Shown here in pieces: positions 23,865 through 37,062 of a stretch of 64,000 bases of DNA (within the stretch, counting starts at the first letter, position 1; the number at the start of each line of letters is the position of its first letter). The notes beneath the pieces are model-generated. The model saw only the letters and a list, made by a program, of their open reading frames with translations. It was not told the DNA's origin and did not search any database. Location of the stretch: NCBI GenBank assembly GCA_002110485.1, contig MOWL01000067.1, positions 2,480,001-2,544,000 of the forward strand. The letters are read 5' to 3'. The stretch is from Emergomyces orientalis. Lineage: Eukaryota > Ascomycota > Eurotiomycetes > Onygenales > Ajellomycetaceae. Both the position numbers and the translations under genes were made by a program.

Positions 23865-26166
23865 ATGGTCAGGTTGACAACCTGGAATGGTACGCATGCC
23901 AGCTATATTCCACCTCTCTCTCCAGACTGTATAACTAACCCACTCTGATTGCAGTGAATGGGATACGGTCAGTGTTATGACCCAAATGAATTTATTTTTT
24001 TTTTTTTTTAAATTTTTTTTTTGGTATATGGAAAGAATAACGAAAGGTTCCTTAGCAACCCGTTTTCGTATCATCCATGGAGAGAAAAAAGGTCCTTCGA
24101 GGTATGTAGTTAATGATATATATAAACAGCCTTGATGCTGTACCCTGTATAAATGTACCATTTCTAAAACTTCATGTATAGGCAATGTTCGACGCCCTCG
24201 ATGCAGACATAGTAATATTCCAAGAGACGAAAATCCAAAAGAAGGATTTGCAAGATGACATGGTCCTCGTTAATGGTTGGGACTGCTTTTTCAGCCTTCC
24301 CAAGTATAAAAAAGGTTCGTAATCCTCTTGTCTACCATACACTTCTTAGAATCGAACACCTGTAGTATCTCTCTATGTGTAACTAATACCACGAGCAGGA
24401 TATTCTGGAGTCGTCATTTATACACGGAACTCTAAATGCTGTCCCATACGGGCAGAAGAAGGAATTACGGGCATTCTTTGCCTCCCCACATCTTTGTCCC
24501 CATTTGCTTCCCCTACTTCATTCCGCGATTTACCGGAAGAGGCACAGATCGGTGGCTACCCTACTGCTGAACAGCTGGCTCTTGCAGACGTAGATGCTGC
24601 CACGCTTGATTCCGAGGGACGCTGTATGATTCTAGAGTTCCCAGCATTTGTCTTGATTGGTGTCTACTGCCCAGCTAACAGGGACGAGACACGAGACGGG
24701 TTTCGGACGGGGTTTGTGAATATGCTTGATGCCAGGGTTCGGAACCTGGTCGCGATGGGGAAGCGTGTCATCGTGACGGGGGACCTAAATATATCTGGCT
24801 CTGAAATCGATTCGGCCCGTGCCCTGGAGGAGATAAGGAAAGGTAACTTGACGGATTCGGAATTTGTATCTGCGCCCGTTCGACGTATCTTTAATCAGCT
24901 GGTCCATGCTGGGAAGGTTATTGGTGACAGGGACCAGGGAAGGGAAACCCCTGTCCTTGTGGACGTGTGCAGAAAATACCATCCTGACCGACGAGGCATG
25001 TATACTTGCTGGGAACAAAGAGTCAACGCTCGACCCGGTAATTACGGTTCGCGGATCGATTATGTCCTCTGCGATCAAAGTATGCAAGGCTGGTTTTCTG
25101 CGTCGAATATTCAAGAGGGTCTTATGGTATTTGCTTCCGGATCTCTTTTTTAACCCCACAATGGCATCTAATAGAGTAATTCTAGGGCTCCGACCACTGC
25201 CCCGTTTATGCCGATCTCAAAGATAAGGTGTCGTTGGACGGAATCGAAGTCAATATTCTCGACATTCTGAATCCGAAAGGTTCATTCGAACACGGAAAGC
25301 GGAAGCGGGAATACTCGCCTGCAAACACTCTTCCACTTTCGGGCAGACTGATCCCAGAATTTTGTCAGCGAAGAAGCATCAAAGACATGCTGTTTCGACA
25401 GAGCTCACAGGGTGGTAGCCAGAGTAGCGTGAATGCTCCTGGCGGCGGGACCACCACCCTTTCTGCCCAGAACGACCCCTCAGATACCAACATTTCTGCA
25501 ATATGGGGAGCTAACATAGATTCTCCATCTCCTACACCCACAACAACGCCAGCAGTACCTAGCACGCCTAAGCGGCCTCAGAAGGCCGATGATGGAACCA
25601 TCTCACGACCCAAACGTTTGAAGCGGAGCGAGTCTTCGACTGCTGCCGCTGCGGCGAAAGGGCAAAAAACCTTGAAAGGATTCTTTGGTGTCAAAGCATC
25701 TTCTAATATTACAGCTGCTTCTACCGACAATGGAAACGCGGAGTCGAATCCTTATGGTATCGCATTAGCGAGCAGCCCACGAAAGCAAGCGACACGAAAT
25801 TCTCAAGACCCGAGCGATTTTTGTCCATCTGGAAATCGATGTGATCTAGAAGAGCACGGACGGAAACAGTTACAGACGGCTGACCCACTAACATACGATG
25901 GAGATAATGATAATAGTGGTAGGGTGCATGACCCCATTGCCAATAAGGAATCATGGTCAAGGCTCTTCACGAAGAAGCCCCCGCCAAGATGCGAAGGCCA
26001 CAATGAACCCTGCATCAGCCTTGTGACAAAAAAAGCGGGGATTAACTGTGGCCGATCCTTCTGGATTTGCTCGCGACCTTTGGGACCTACGGGTATTAAG
26101 AAAACGGGGGATCCGTGGCGGTGCGATACTTTTATATGGTCGAGTGATTGGAATGGGCCAGGATGA
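23865..26166 (+). CDS. APN2: Class II AP endonuclease/DNA lyase Apn2
   Basis: Six exons (23865-23889, 23955-23967, 24056-24101, 24182-24314, 24399-25126, 25186-26166) give 641 residues. The start MVRLTTWNVNGIR carries the catalytic-fold N-terminal motif of the ExoIII family and is assembled from a 25-nt and a 13-nt exon. Further family motifs are DIVIFQETKI (metal-binding Glu), VIVTGDLNIS, YGSRIDYVL and GSDHCPVYADL (catalytic Asp-His). A disordered linker contains KGQKTLKGFFGVK, which looks like a PCNA-interacting box. The C-terminus is a GRF zinc finger (CEGHNEPC, then NCGRSFWICSRP and DPWRCDTFIW). The enzyme acts in the nucleus in base-excision repair, cutting abasic sites and trimming blocked 3' ends. 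It is a conserved MAT flank. Confidence 0.96.
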
Positions 26167-28787
26167 AGATGAAATAAATGGTTCTATTTTTCTTTCTTCC
26201 TCTTTTGGGAATCGAGGCATGGCTGGTGGTCGGGATCTTTCCACTTGGGAGAAGGGGGGAGTATCGAAATTCAGATGGGATAATGCAGGGTACCACTGCA
26301 AAAGTGTCAGTTTTCTATACCACTTTCATGGCTCTATCTGCTGGGCTTTGGAAAAGCGAGGGGGTGAAAATATAGTTTGCACGCTGCCAAGCCTCTGTCG
26401 TATGCGCCAGTAGGCATATATTCCCACGCATGTGTCGCTCCATATCAGGGGTGGCGGATTTATTACCAACACCACATGGGTACTCTTTCATCCTTTGCCA
26501 GTTGCGAAGACGGGCAGACCAATATGCCAGGGATACTTATACCCCAAGGAGTGGGGGCCATTTTGATTGAAGTGGAATGACCCAGGTTAGTTAGCGATTG
26601 TCTTAGAGTACGTACGTACAGATCATAAGAGATGGAAAAATCTCCGTCGCGGGTTTGCATGAAACAGATTGACCTTTGCAAACTGGTACATACGTGGATA
26701 TATACATGTACAGGGCATAAAGTGCTTGTGTACATTGGACGCGTGTATATAGATTCGACCGGGCAGATATTCTATCTGCCTGGATGTGGTTATGGCTAGT
26801 TAGAGATACGCTTGCTTTTGTCAAACGGAGATGATAGTGGGAATGTTGTTAGAAGCGATTTGCCCGACGGATGATTATCGGGGGCCGGGAACGACAAGGA
26901 CTCCCATGCCTTTCATGCATCAATAAATGTTCCAGCCCATTGTTCGTTCCGGAGCCTATCGGCAGGTCAAGGGGCAAGTGCTGGATGGATATGATACGAT
27001 ATGTCGTGCATTCGCAGCCGTGAGTTGGTTAATTGCATGCATACAAATACTTGGGTGGGCGATAAACTCTACATATTTATATATATTGATGATGTATGGG
27101 GCATTTAGCCAATTGACAACGAGGGTAAAAAGTACCTAGGTATGTTTCTCCACTCTTTCTGCTGTGCAGTACAGTGTGGAGTATCACCGGCCATGGCACT
27201 GGACAATGAGTTAGTTCTTTGAGTTGTGTTGATGTGCGCGTACTTGGGTATGTAAAAGGTGTGTACTCAGCGTAGGTGCTAGGGACCTGACTTGGCTGTG
27301 AGAGGCAATGCATGCTCAGAAGATATAATTTAGCAATGTAACATGGTACAAGAGCATCTGACTTTTGTTAAGAGACACGGAGGAATTAATTAATCATCCG
27401 GAAGAGGGCGGAAGGGTGCCTGCCTATTGATCAGTAAAGTACGAAGATGCCTAGACGATTCATCTGAAGTTTAAGTAGTGAGACAACAGTGACGACTGAT
27501 GATATATCTGCCCAGCGGGTGAGTATTGTATGTGTGGGGCATCTAAGCTGAGGGCAACAAGAGGCCTAATATGAGGTGATTAAAAGTTTTCATTTCATGG
27601 TTTTGCATGGATATTTAGATGGACAAGTATATCGCCGTTGCCCCTAGTCAGCTGCTGGAATTGAGGAATATGTTAATGTTTCGGACGAGAGAATAGGGTG
27701 AGAAATATCCAATATCAAATTGAGCCTTCAGTGACTTGCTTAACAGAACTGTCCACACATACCGACTACATTCATACATGCATATGACAGTTCGCCCATC
27801 TCGATGGATGGATGAAGCATATGCAGCATATGTAAAATGTTGGCCCAGCCAGCCCCCCGTCGATCCGCCGATCTAGTGTCAACAGGGTTAAAATACGGAG
27901 TTAACCCAGACCCGAGACTTGAGTAATTGTTAATAGCCAAGTTAAATACTTTATGGATCACCAAGGAGTGTAGTTAAGGCTATCTGGAGAGCTAAAATCC
28001 TGTATCCGCTGGGTTTGCAGTTCTTGGTGTCCATTTCACCTACGGATGCGCCCGTACCGTAACCTTATCGGCTAATTTTGACAATAGAGTAGCATTTAAT
28101 GTGACCATCCAACCTGACAGCATTTGGGCGTATTTATCAAGAATCATAGCTGGAGTGACGGCTTCAGTGATCGAAAATATGCATCAATCCTCTCTCTGTG
28201 TAGGCTGTAGATACATAAGTTAAATATCACTTTTTATGCATGCATGAGGTTTCGGATGATAAATCCGCTGGGATGGCCAGCTAATTAATCAGCCAGATCA
28301 CCTTCTCTGGGGAGACGACAGCGCCTATCAGCCGCGATTCTTCATTTATTCCTGGTCATTACGGTATGCATTGTTCTGTTTGCAGATAAGTTAACATTGG
28401 AACGCTGCTGGCTGCCGTTCACCTGACTTTTACCGCTTCTGCGACCATCCGCCGACTCGAACAAACTTTGGGATCAACATCGTCAAACTTCTTCGTCGCC
28501 CAACCCAACAACAACCACCAGCCAGAAACAACCGCGGCAGCCTGTACTCCCCAGAAATTCAGTGACACCCGTCGATTCAGCTAGAGGTTGGCGCTTGTCT
28601 TCTCCCATTTGTCATATTCTTACGATTACCCGTTTACGGCCGCAACTGAACTAGACCTGCCGGCTGAACTCTTCTATCCGGACCCGAGTCCATCTTCAAA
28701 TCCTCTTCCCCCCACAATCCAACCTCGACAATGAAAATGGCCTGATCGTTCCGATGTCGCCATCGGGATGTTTACCATGTTCTGGAA
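26167..28787. other. Long intergenic region and MED12 leader
   Basis: 2.6 kb without a recognised gene; frames are short and lack family similarity. Just before MED12 there is a five-codon upstream ORF (28731-28745, ATGAAAATGGCCTGA). A second upstream ATG at 28754 opens a frame that overlaps the MED12 start out of phase. Either could dampen translation if the mRNA begins upstream. Confidence 0.5.
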
Positions 28788-31700
28788 ATGATCCCTCATC
28801 CTTCCTCCAACCGGCCGTCTTCCCGTCCTGCCCCTCCCAATCGAGACCCGTCAACACACTCCGTCCACCACGCTGCCCCAGACCCCCCTCCGGCAATTGA
28901 TTCCCGTTCTCAACAAAATGCAGTGATCGACCTGACTGACTCTGATTGCAGCGACATGGCTGATATCGGACGCCCTGCTAAAAGACTGCGTTTGGACACT
29001 GCCAATGAGCCTCCACCGCCAACCCTGGACTACCACCATACCCAACATCAACAGCAACAGCAACAATACCAAAACCAGTCCAAACCTGAGTACCATGAGT
29101 CCTCTACGGCAGGCGAAGCTCCGGAGGTTTCTATGAACCCCCTGGATCTCATGAATGCCTCTTCGACAGAGCAGGCTGCCCGTCCGCCATGGTCATTCCA
29201 GACGGATATACCGAGGTCTGGTGCTGGGGGCCAATCAGAGGTTTCCCAATGGCCGCAGTCTGCATCTTTGCCCCCGCTGCCCATTCGTCCTTGGAAGTAT
29301 GGCACTCAGGAACGGTATCCAGCTGGTACGACGAAACTGAATGACGGTATGGAGTGCGGGGAAGTGAAGACGACACCGTATCGCATCGATATTCCGTCTG
29401 TTGCGCCGCGGTTCGCAGATAAAAGTACGTTTCCGCAACGCTTAAAGCAACCTGATTCTTGCTGTTATCTTGTTGGCTTTTTCATATTTCTGTTTCGATC
29501 TACTAATATGTTTTGCGATAGAACCCGCGGATTTCGCACCATGGACAGGATCGCACCCTGAGGATGTCCTGTCAGAGCAGACCGCCAAGCAAGGCTTCTA
29601 CGACCGCGTACAGGTGTCTTCTAACGAAAGCGCCAGCGCTAGATCGTCACTCTACACCCAGTTCAAACATCGTTCCGGTCTGAAACTTTTGTCGTCCGTT
29701 TTTGCCGCAGCCCTCGAAAAACGGCAGGCTCAGTGTACAATCACCACGGCATCTACTTTTAGACCTCCGCCCCGAGTTACACTAACCGATATCAAACGTG
29801 AGGCATGGCTTCGAGATTTGGCAAACCCCTCCGTTCCGCTGCGGAGGCTCAGTCGGACTATACCGCATGGCATCAGGGGCAAGGTTCTACTGGACCAATG
29901 TCTTGGGAAATCTATTCCTATTTGTAGGGCTATATGGCTGGCCAAATGTGTGGGTGCCAACGAACTACGAGCATTCAAGAGGAAAGGGACATCTGCCGGG
30001 GTTGCCAGTGGCCTCGAAACGAAATGGGTGCGAGACTGGACTATCAGCGTTCAGCAATTTATTGAAGGGGTGATTGCTAGTTTTGGCGATGCGAACTGGA
30101 AATTGAAGATTTCTTATAGTATAAGGCTCTCAGCCCGACTCTTCCTCGAGCATTTGATTGAGCAAGACCATTTTCTAGACTGGTTCCTTACGTCGTTGGA
30201 TAATGCTTCGTTCGAGAACCTTCCTGTGTGGCTCCTTATGGTCGGGGTTTACTGGCAAAATATCGTCCGGTATAGAAAAAGGGGCAGGCGGTTGGCAGAG
30301 TGCTTGCTAGAGAAACTCCGTTTGGTATGTTATCATTGTATTTTGTCTCTCCTGATTTTAAAACTGGACGCTGATCCTAAATATTACAGGCTGCTGAAAC
30401 CGATCAAAACGGACTTATGAACCCCCTTACTCGACGCTTGTCCCGGCTTACCAAAACGTTTTCCCTAACCCATCCATCCTCATTTATCCTTCCACGATCT
30501 TGGGCCAAATACGAAGCCGCATTATCGTCGTGTCTAGATATGAACCTCCCAGATGACAGAGCCGTTTTTGAAAAGCTTAAAGCGCGAAACAACCGAGTTT
30601 GTCGATTAAAGAATGCCCGTGGAAAACCCACCCGACCACCCCACCAGCGCTTAATCCAACTTCTCGACTCTTCAAATGATGTTTCCACGATTTGCACTGA
30701 GTGCTTGAATATATCACGAGATTATAGCATCCTAGTCACCAAGGTAATAGAGTGGGCATCGACTTCTTTTCGGTATGGCCTCGCACGAACATACACAGCG
30801 GTGCGCATTTTTCGGAGATGGAAAAAGGCAGGGATCGATATCGATTTCCACCTTCTGTCATTTCTCACGCAAGACCACCAGAAGTCGGGTGTGCGGCCTC
30901 TTGATGTATTTCATGTGATTTGCGAACTGGTCCGATCGCAATCTTTTTCTGTAGCAAAATATCTACAGTGGCTCATGGCGCGTGGCGTCGTCAGCAATAT
31001 ATCGGGATTCCAGCAAAAGGTACAGTACCCAATTATTTCTGAATATTATCTCATCCACAGCCACAACTGTCTTCTAACGTGTAATTATCTAGCATATTTC
31101 GGGTGACATTGGGCTCCTCGGCCATCTTCCGCCATGTCGTCTCCCCAGCCATATATGGAATTTGCGAAATACCCTCCTCTCAAGGACGGGGTTTTCAGTA
31201 GCTCTCGAGGGTGATACCATTCAACGCATTAAGGCTTCTGTTAGACGACGTCTTCCAAACATGTTCCCTAAGTTATCTGCGAATGGGGATGCTGAAATGA
31301 CAGATGATGTTGAACTTGCCTCCCTGAGCTGGACTGTAAGGTCTGAAATAGGAAATTGGATAAGGGATCAGGTAGCTTCTCATGTCAAAGATAGTCTCAA
31401 GTATGTTTTAAAATCGGGGTTGCTTCTGTTTTTCACCTGCTGACGAAATTCTAGGAGTGCTATGGACCGTGATTTCGCGAGCGAGGTCAAAACGTCGGCT
31501 CTTACTCCTCAGGAGTTTTTCGAAGTACGATACATCCTTGAATATCTCGGCGATTTGTCCATGCTTGCCGACGTACTGAAGTATGCTTCCGGATCCGACA
31601 ATATTACCGTATTAGCATCAGCGGCTGACACGCTTAACTATCATTTGGACTCTTTTACCGCCATCGGTGCCACCAGTGACCTCTTCAAAAGCTATACCTG

Positions 31701-34188
31701 CGCTTACGCTAGAATCAGCAAGACAGAACTATCAGTCCAAGACCTAATAACTTCACTTTTGGATGTTGCCGTCAAGCTTCCGGCGGAACTCTCTACAGTT
31801 GCTATTCTCCGCCGGGATCAACTCCAATGGGATAGAAAATTAGCCATGGCAGCTTCCTCTCCAGTCTCAGACCACATCGTTGATACACTAAATACCGCCA
31901 ATCCCACATTCATGGAAGAACTAGATCAGCTATTAGCTTCTGGGAATAGCATGGATGAAGCAACTATGGTAAGAATCTTTGATAGCCTTCGCAAGAGACT
32001 TCAGGCTGGAAGCATAAATGGGAAACAGTGTGCGCATGAGACGGCACGGTATTTTGCGCAGCTCAGGCCCTTCAATGCGAAATTCTTCGACAACCTCATG
32101 ATCAAATGGGTCATTTCGGTGTTGAAGTCGTCTCCTCGACCAAAGCTGTCCGCCATGCTGCCACCGCTCATTGGCGTCGGTTGCGTAACATTGCACTCCT
32201 TCTATGTCCTTGCTAAAGCACTGCTGCATTCGGATGCGCATAGAAATACCATTCCCGATTTGGCGGAGCTTCGCTTCAATATGATTCAGCTTCTAGATGG
32301 TAGACTGTCGAATGGGAATGGGTCACAGGATTTGGTGAGTTTTATTTATTCCGATGTTCTGTAAATAACAGTGTTGCTTACGAATTTATTTTCTTATATA
32401 AAGGTTGCGTACCGGTTCAAAATTGCCCGGCAAGAATACATGAGACAGTTTTCTGGGGAAGCTCTTGGCCTCATACAAGATCTGCTCGCGGAGCTTGCGG
32501 AAGGGGAAACTGACTCTACACCCAAGCAATTTAACAGTGATTTGTTGAATTCCACACTGAAACCTCTTTTGTGCGAAATCATTGTTCGACACCCTGCTCT
32601 TGTTGGTGTGGATTGTGCGGACCGTTTACTAGAAAAATTTCCAGCTTGCATGAATCTGACACATCAGGCGCTGGGACGCTTGTTGGCATCTCAAGTTCAA
32701 AGTGGTAAGTTTTAAAACGTTCACCTTTCAGGCGAGTTTTGCAGCGACTAACCGATGCGGGAATAGGCCTAATTGCTGCCGAAGAGACGATAGAGTCCAT
32801 CAATGATTTCTCGTTGCCATTCTGCCTGATGAAATTGCGGCTACTTTTCGGTTTCGAGTGTAATGGCGATGTGAAGAAGCGTATATATGATGTCGTCTTC
32901 GAAGCGGCTAAATCGAACGTGCATCAGGGCCAGTCGCACTGGATTGATGTTGTGGAAACGTTGCACGCAGATGCGGCACAAGAGGTGAGTACCTAGGCCA
33001 TTTTCTGGACCACCTCTACTTTTTATATGTTTAATGACGGTACTAACACTTTTCACAAAGATCCGCCAACGAGCAGAAGAGCAGCTACTGTCTCTTGTGC
33101 TCTCCGCCGAATCTCTACCAACCAGCCCGACATCCGAGTCAAATGCGCCACCAGGCTTTAATACTTCTGCACTAGTCTGCCTCCGCATTGTGGAGGATCT
33201 ATCCTTCAGCGTGCCAGAGACTGGTATCCCATCACTGGGTCCCATGCTCCTCGAAAAAATGAACATGATTCTGCAGAAAGTTACTATCCTTGAAAATAAC
33301 ATCATGAACGCCAATACTGCCCAAGATAACGACCAAGCATCTGCAATCCGCCAATTCCATGCGACCCAGGAATCTGTCATCACCTTCTGGTTCTCCATCA
33401 TGCTCCGCCTCGTCTCCATTCACCGGTCCACATTCACCCCAGGCACTCTCTCAAAGTCCGACTTGGCCGACCAAACCCGCCTCCTGATCTCAATCAGCTG
33501 CATCGCCCTATCAAAGACCCTCTCCCCCAAAATCCCCGGCCGGCCACACCCATTTCCCTCAACCGATCCTCTCCAGCCCACCACCCTGCCCCATGAACCC
33601 CAACCTCAACCCTTTCTTCACGGGACCAACAGTCGCATATCGACCAATCTACAAACCCAAGCTCTAGATGTCGCCGCAACCCTCCTCGACTCCATCCCAG
33701 ACGATGCCCGCCAACAATGCGCCCGTTTCCTCCGCGACCGCTGCCCCCCCTTTCTCCACCCACAAAACGACCCGCGCCTCCTCTTCCTCCTCGGACCCCT
33801 AGCAGCAGACACCCAGCCATCCTCTTCCGCCACACAATCCTCCCAACAGCAACCGATAGCCCCTACGCCGCCGCAAGCAACGCCAGGAACCCCCGCTACA
33901 CCCGCGACGCCCACGGCAGCAGTATCAGTAGGCGCCGCAGCGCCTCCCTCATCCTCCCAACAATTCCAGAGTGGCAACATCTACAATGCCGCATCTTTCA
34001 TTCCTTTTGACGATCCGAATTCGCTCGTTAGTAAATTGCGCGTACAGCAGCGGGGGCGAATTGCGGGGCAGTATCCACTCCGGCCGTGGGAGATGCTAGA
34101 GGAGTCGGCGCCGGTTATTGGAGTTAATGACACGGCAGTGAATTTGGGGTGGTTTGGGGCGAGAAGGATGAGGGGAGATGTGATCTGA
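28788..34188 (+). CDS. MED12: Mediator complex subunit 12 (Srb8)
   Basis: Eight exons: 28788-29424, 29522-30324, 30390-31019, 31093-31400, 31455-32334, 32404 to about 32704, about 32737-32984 and 33061-34188, giving about 1640 residues. The N-terminus is disordered, with VIDLTDSDCSDM and a Gln run. The conserved Med12 region opens exon 2 (KPADFAPWTGSHPEDVLSEQ, then KQGFYDRVQ). The rest is alpha-helical. The C-terminal exon has a Pro/Ala/Thr linker and ends RIAGQYPLRPWEMLEESAPV. Med12 belongs to the CDK8 kinase module, which reversibly binds Mediator and mostly represses RNA polymerase II transcription. The junction between exons 6 and 7 is unclear: either a 32-nt GTAAGT...GAG intron (32705-32736) or a 50-nt GTTCAA...GCAG intron (32695-32744). 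Both keep the frame. Confidence 0.93.
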
Positions 34189-35315
34189 CGTGACTGCGCA
34201 GGTGGACGTTGGTGTGGACATGGACGTAGTTAGTGGTAATGGAAAAGAGGGTGGATGTGGGTGTTTGGGTATCTAAATGATTTCTCCTCTTTCCTCTTTG
34301 TATATACTTAACGACTATGACGCTTTTTTCTTCCTCTTGCATTGGCGGTGTTCCTTCTGGGATTCCCTGGTATAATTTTCGTTGGAAGTATTTGTTGGGA
34401 GCTGCAAGGAAAGCTGCGGGGTATGCGTGGAGGAATGCCTTGGTATCTAGCGAACCTTTTTGTTTCTCCGTTTTTTATTCTCTCTTCTCTATCCTTTCTT
34501 TTTGGCCTCCTTTTCTTGTCTCTTATTTCTCTTTTCAGCATATGACGATGGAACGGACGATACACTCATACATACCTTTTCTTTGCATTTGTGCATTCGC
34601 ATTGTCATCTAGGTAGCATACTCTTCTGGGGGGATTCCTCATTATCATTTTCCTCCTTTTCACGACTCTGAGCTTCCATGTGTATGTTTATTTTTTTGGT
34701 TTCCCTTTCCCTTGTGTGGCTCAATTTGGTTTGGCTTTCGTATAATGTGTATGTATTATGTACATACATATTGCCCCTTTGTCATATGAAGCAGCATAGT
34801 ATAGCGTTCTGGGATTTAAGACGGCCTCGTTCCTACTGTTATGTATATATATGTACGTATATATAGGGAACCCTGGTGGTTTGTTGGTTCATACTACTTA
34901 CTATTCAGGGAAGCTTCTTGGATTGGAACTCGCGTTCCTTTCCTAAATTACTTTACATTTTTCCTTCCTTATAAATTGATAATATAACGATTATTGTTAT
35001 ACAGATATTACCGGAGAACCACAAGTTTTAACCGTAAATTAATTTCAATCCCATTGGAGACTTCGTTTCTCTCATCGCCCTTCATTTCCATCCCTCTTAT
35101 TGCCACCACATAACATAGCTCCATCCACGTGACTAAGCTCTAAGCTGATATCAATCCAGATTGGAAACCTCTCCTTGTCAACAATTTTTCTTATCTTGGG
35201 ACACAACTACTTGAAAGACAAACAGATAGGATAGGAGAACCTGTAACTTATACTCTATTTTATTTCGTATTTCTAACCATTTATTACACGCTTTGTTTTC
35301 TCGTCGTTGGCGGGC
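34189..35315. other. Intergenic region MED12 - CIA30
   Basis: T-rich 3' flank of MED12 followed by the promoter of the CIA30 homologue. No supported gene. Confidence 0.5.
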
Positions 35316-36581
35316 ATGATGATTCCCACTGCGAAATGCCTCGCCCAGCGACCCGGCTTTATTAAACGGAGCGCGGACGAGTTGGCGCGGTTTACGAAGA
35401 TGGGTATGTACAATCAATGAATTGAAGGAAAATGCATCTGAGGTCATGCTATCTTTTTATCATGCCTCCCGATATTAAACGAAACCAATAGACACATACT
35501 CTTGCTAACTTCTCTACAACTACCAGCATGGAATCTTGAAGCTCTCTCCGTCCCATACAAACCCTATCACCTCCTCGATTTCACAGACGAACACACTATT
35601 GCGGGCTGCAAGACGATGTCCGACCGTGCCGTTGGTGGTTACAGCACTGCAAGCCTAGACTATGTTCCCGCGGATCCCGCCACGAATACCCCCGCACACG
35701 CCCGCTTTCATGGCTCCATATCCACCAAGTTGCCGCAGAATTGGAAGATCCAGAGGACAGGTAGGAGGCCATTTTCTACATTTATGAGATAGTCGTCATT
35801 AAAGACTTTGAGACCAATGGATATATACGCTTACTGATGTATATTATGTGCTACAGGTTACGCTGCCTTTCGCAACCAAGACCGAGGCCTCTGGCTCTTC
35901 GGCCGCCTCTACTGGGACGTAGACCCATACGCCTACCTCGCACTGCGCGTCAAGTCCGACGGCCGTAGATACAAAATAAACATTCAAACCGATTCAATCG
36001 TTGAGTCCGACATCCACCAGCACCGCCTCTTCACCCACCACCATCGTATCCCACACTCCTCCTCCTCTGCAGATGCCGCCTCCTACTCCTCCGAACAAGG
36101 CGAAGCTGTCCCCGCCGCACTAGCAGATTTCGCTCCCGCAACCCCATCTTCTCCCAGCGCTTACACTCACACTACACCCCCAACCACCAACCCAGACTCC
36201 ACCGGCTGGGAAACCGTACTAATCCGCTGGAACGACTTTGTACGCACAAACCTTGGCTTTGCCGTCGAACCGCAGACGAGCATGTTACGGCAGCGCATCA
36301 AGTCCATTGGTATTGGGTTGACAGATCGTGTTCCGGGGCCGTATGATTTGCGCATTCACCGTATATGGGCCACGAATGGGTTGTCGGAAGAGGAGATGGA
36401 AGAGGAGAGAAGGATTTGCGGGGCGAATGCGTTGCAGATGACCGGGAAGGAGTGGGGACGTGGGGGGATCGGGAGGCCTTCGATGGCCGAGCAGGAGGGG
36501 GAGGTGTTGGAGAAATTGAAGGGATTGAAGGAGGAAAATGGGGAGGGGGAAGAGAAGAAGAAGAAGGAGGATGAATGGTGA
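35316..36581 (+). CDS. Complex I intermediate-associated protein 30 (CIA30/NDUFAF1 family)
   Basis: Three exons (35316-35403, 35527-35760, 35857-36581) give 348 residues. Two in-frame ATGs open the gene (35316 and 35319). The CIA30 fold spans about residues 30-300: YHLLDFTDEHTIAGCKTMSD, GGYSTASLDY, ARFHGSIST, GYAAFRNQD, LFGRLYWDVDPYAYLALRVK, WETVLIRWNDFVRTNLG and RIKSIGIGLTDRVPGPYDL. A His/Ser/Ala-rich insert interrupts the domain. The C-terminus is a Glu/Gly/Lys-rich low-complexity tail. The family assists assembly of mitochondrial complex I in the matrix. The short, basic N-terminus (CLAQRPGFIKRS) could be a presequence but is weak. Confidence 0.92.
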
Positions 36582-37062
36582 GGTTTTGTTTAAGCAAACG
36601 GGGTTGAGGGAGCCGTGGTCGTGTTGGTTGTATATATATGGGATGAGGTAAATTATTTGTTTATGGCGTGGTGGGGAACAGGTTTGTTCGATTTCTCCCC
36701 TGTGTGTATTATTTATGACGACTCTGGCATACTGTGCATGTAGCCATTGATTTATTTTGAACTACTGGCATTTATTGGCGTTCTTTTATTACCATTCGAA
36801 TGGACTGCTACGTGGATATACAAAGCAAATATATATCTATACATCAGAGTTTCCCCCCTTTCTTTTTGCGAAATGAAAAATTAATATACACGCGAAACCA
36901 AAAACAGGTCGTCAAAGCATTACCATCACATCCATCATGCATACCCTCCTCTCCTTCTAATCTACAATAAACCCCTTGTACTTAGTTCGGAAATCCACAT
37001 CCTCGCCCTTAAAACTCGTCAAACAAATTTCATACTTCTCCCAATGCATCTCTTTACCCTTT
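36582..37062. other. Convergent intergenic region
   Basis: 3' flanks of the CIA30 homologue (+) and ADE1 (-) meet here. Nothing else seen. Confidence 0.5.
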
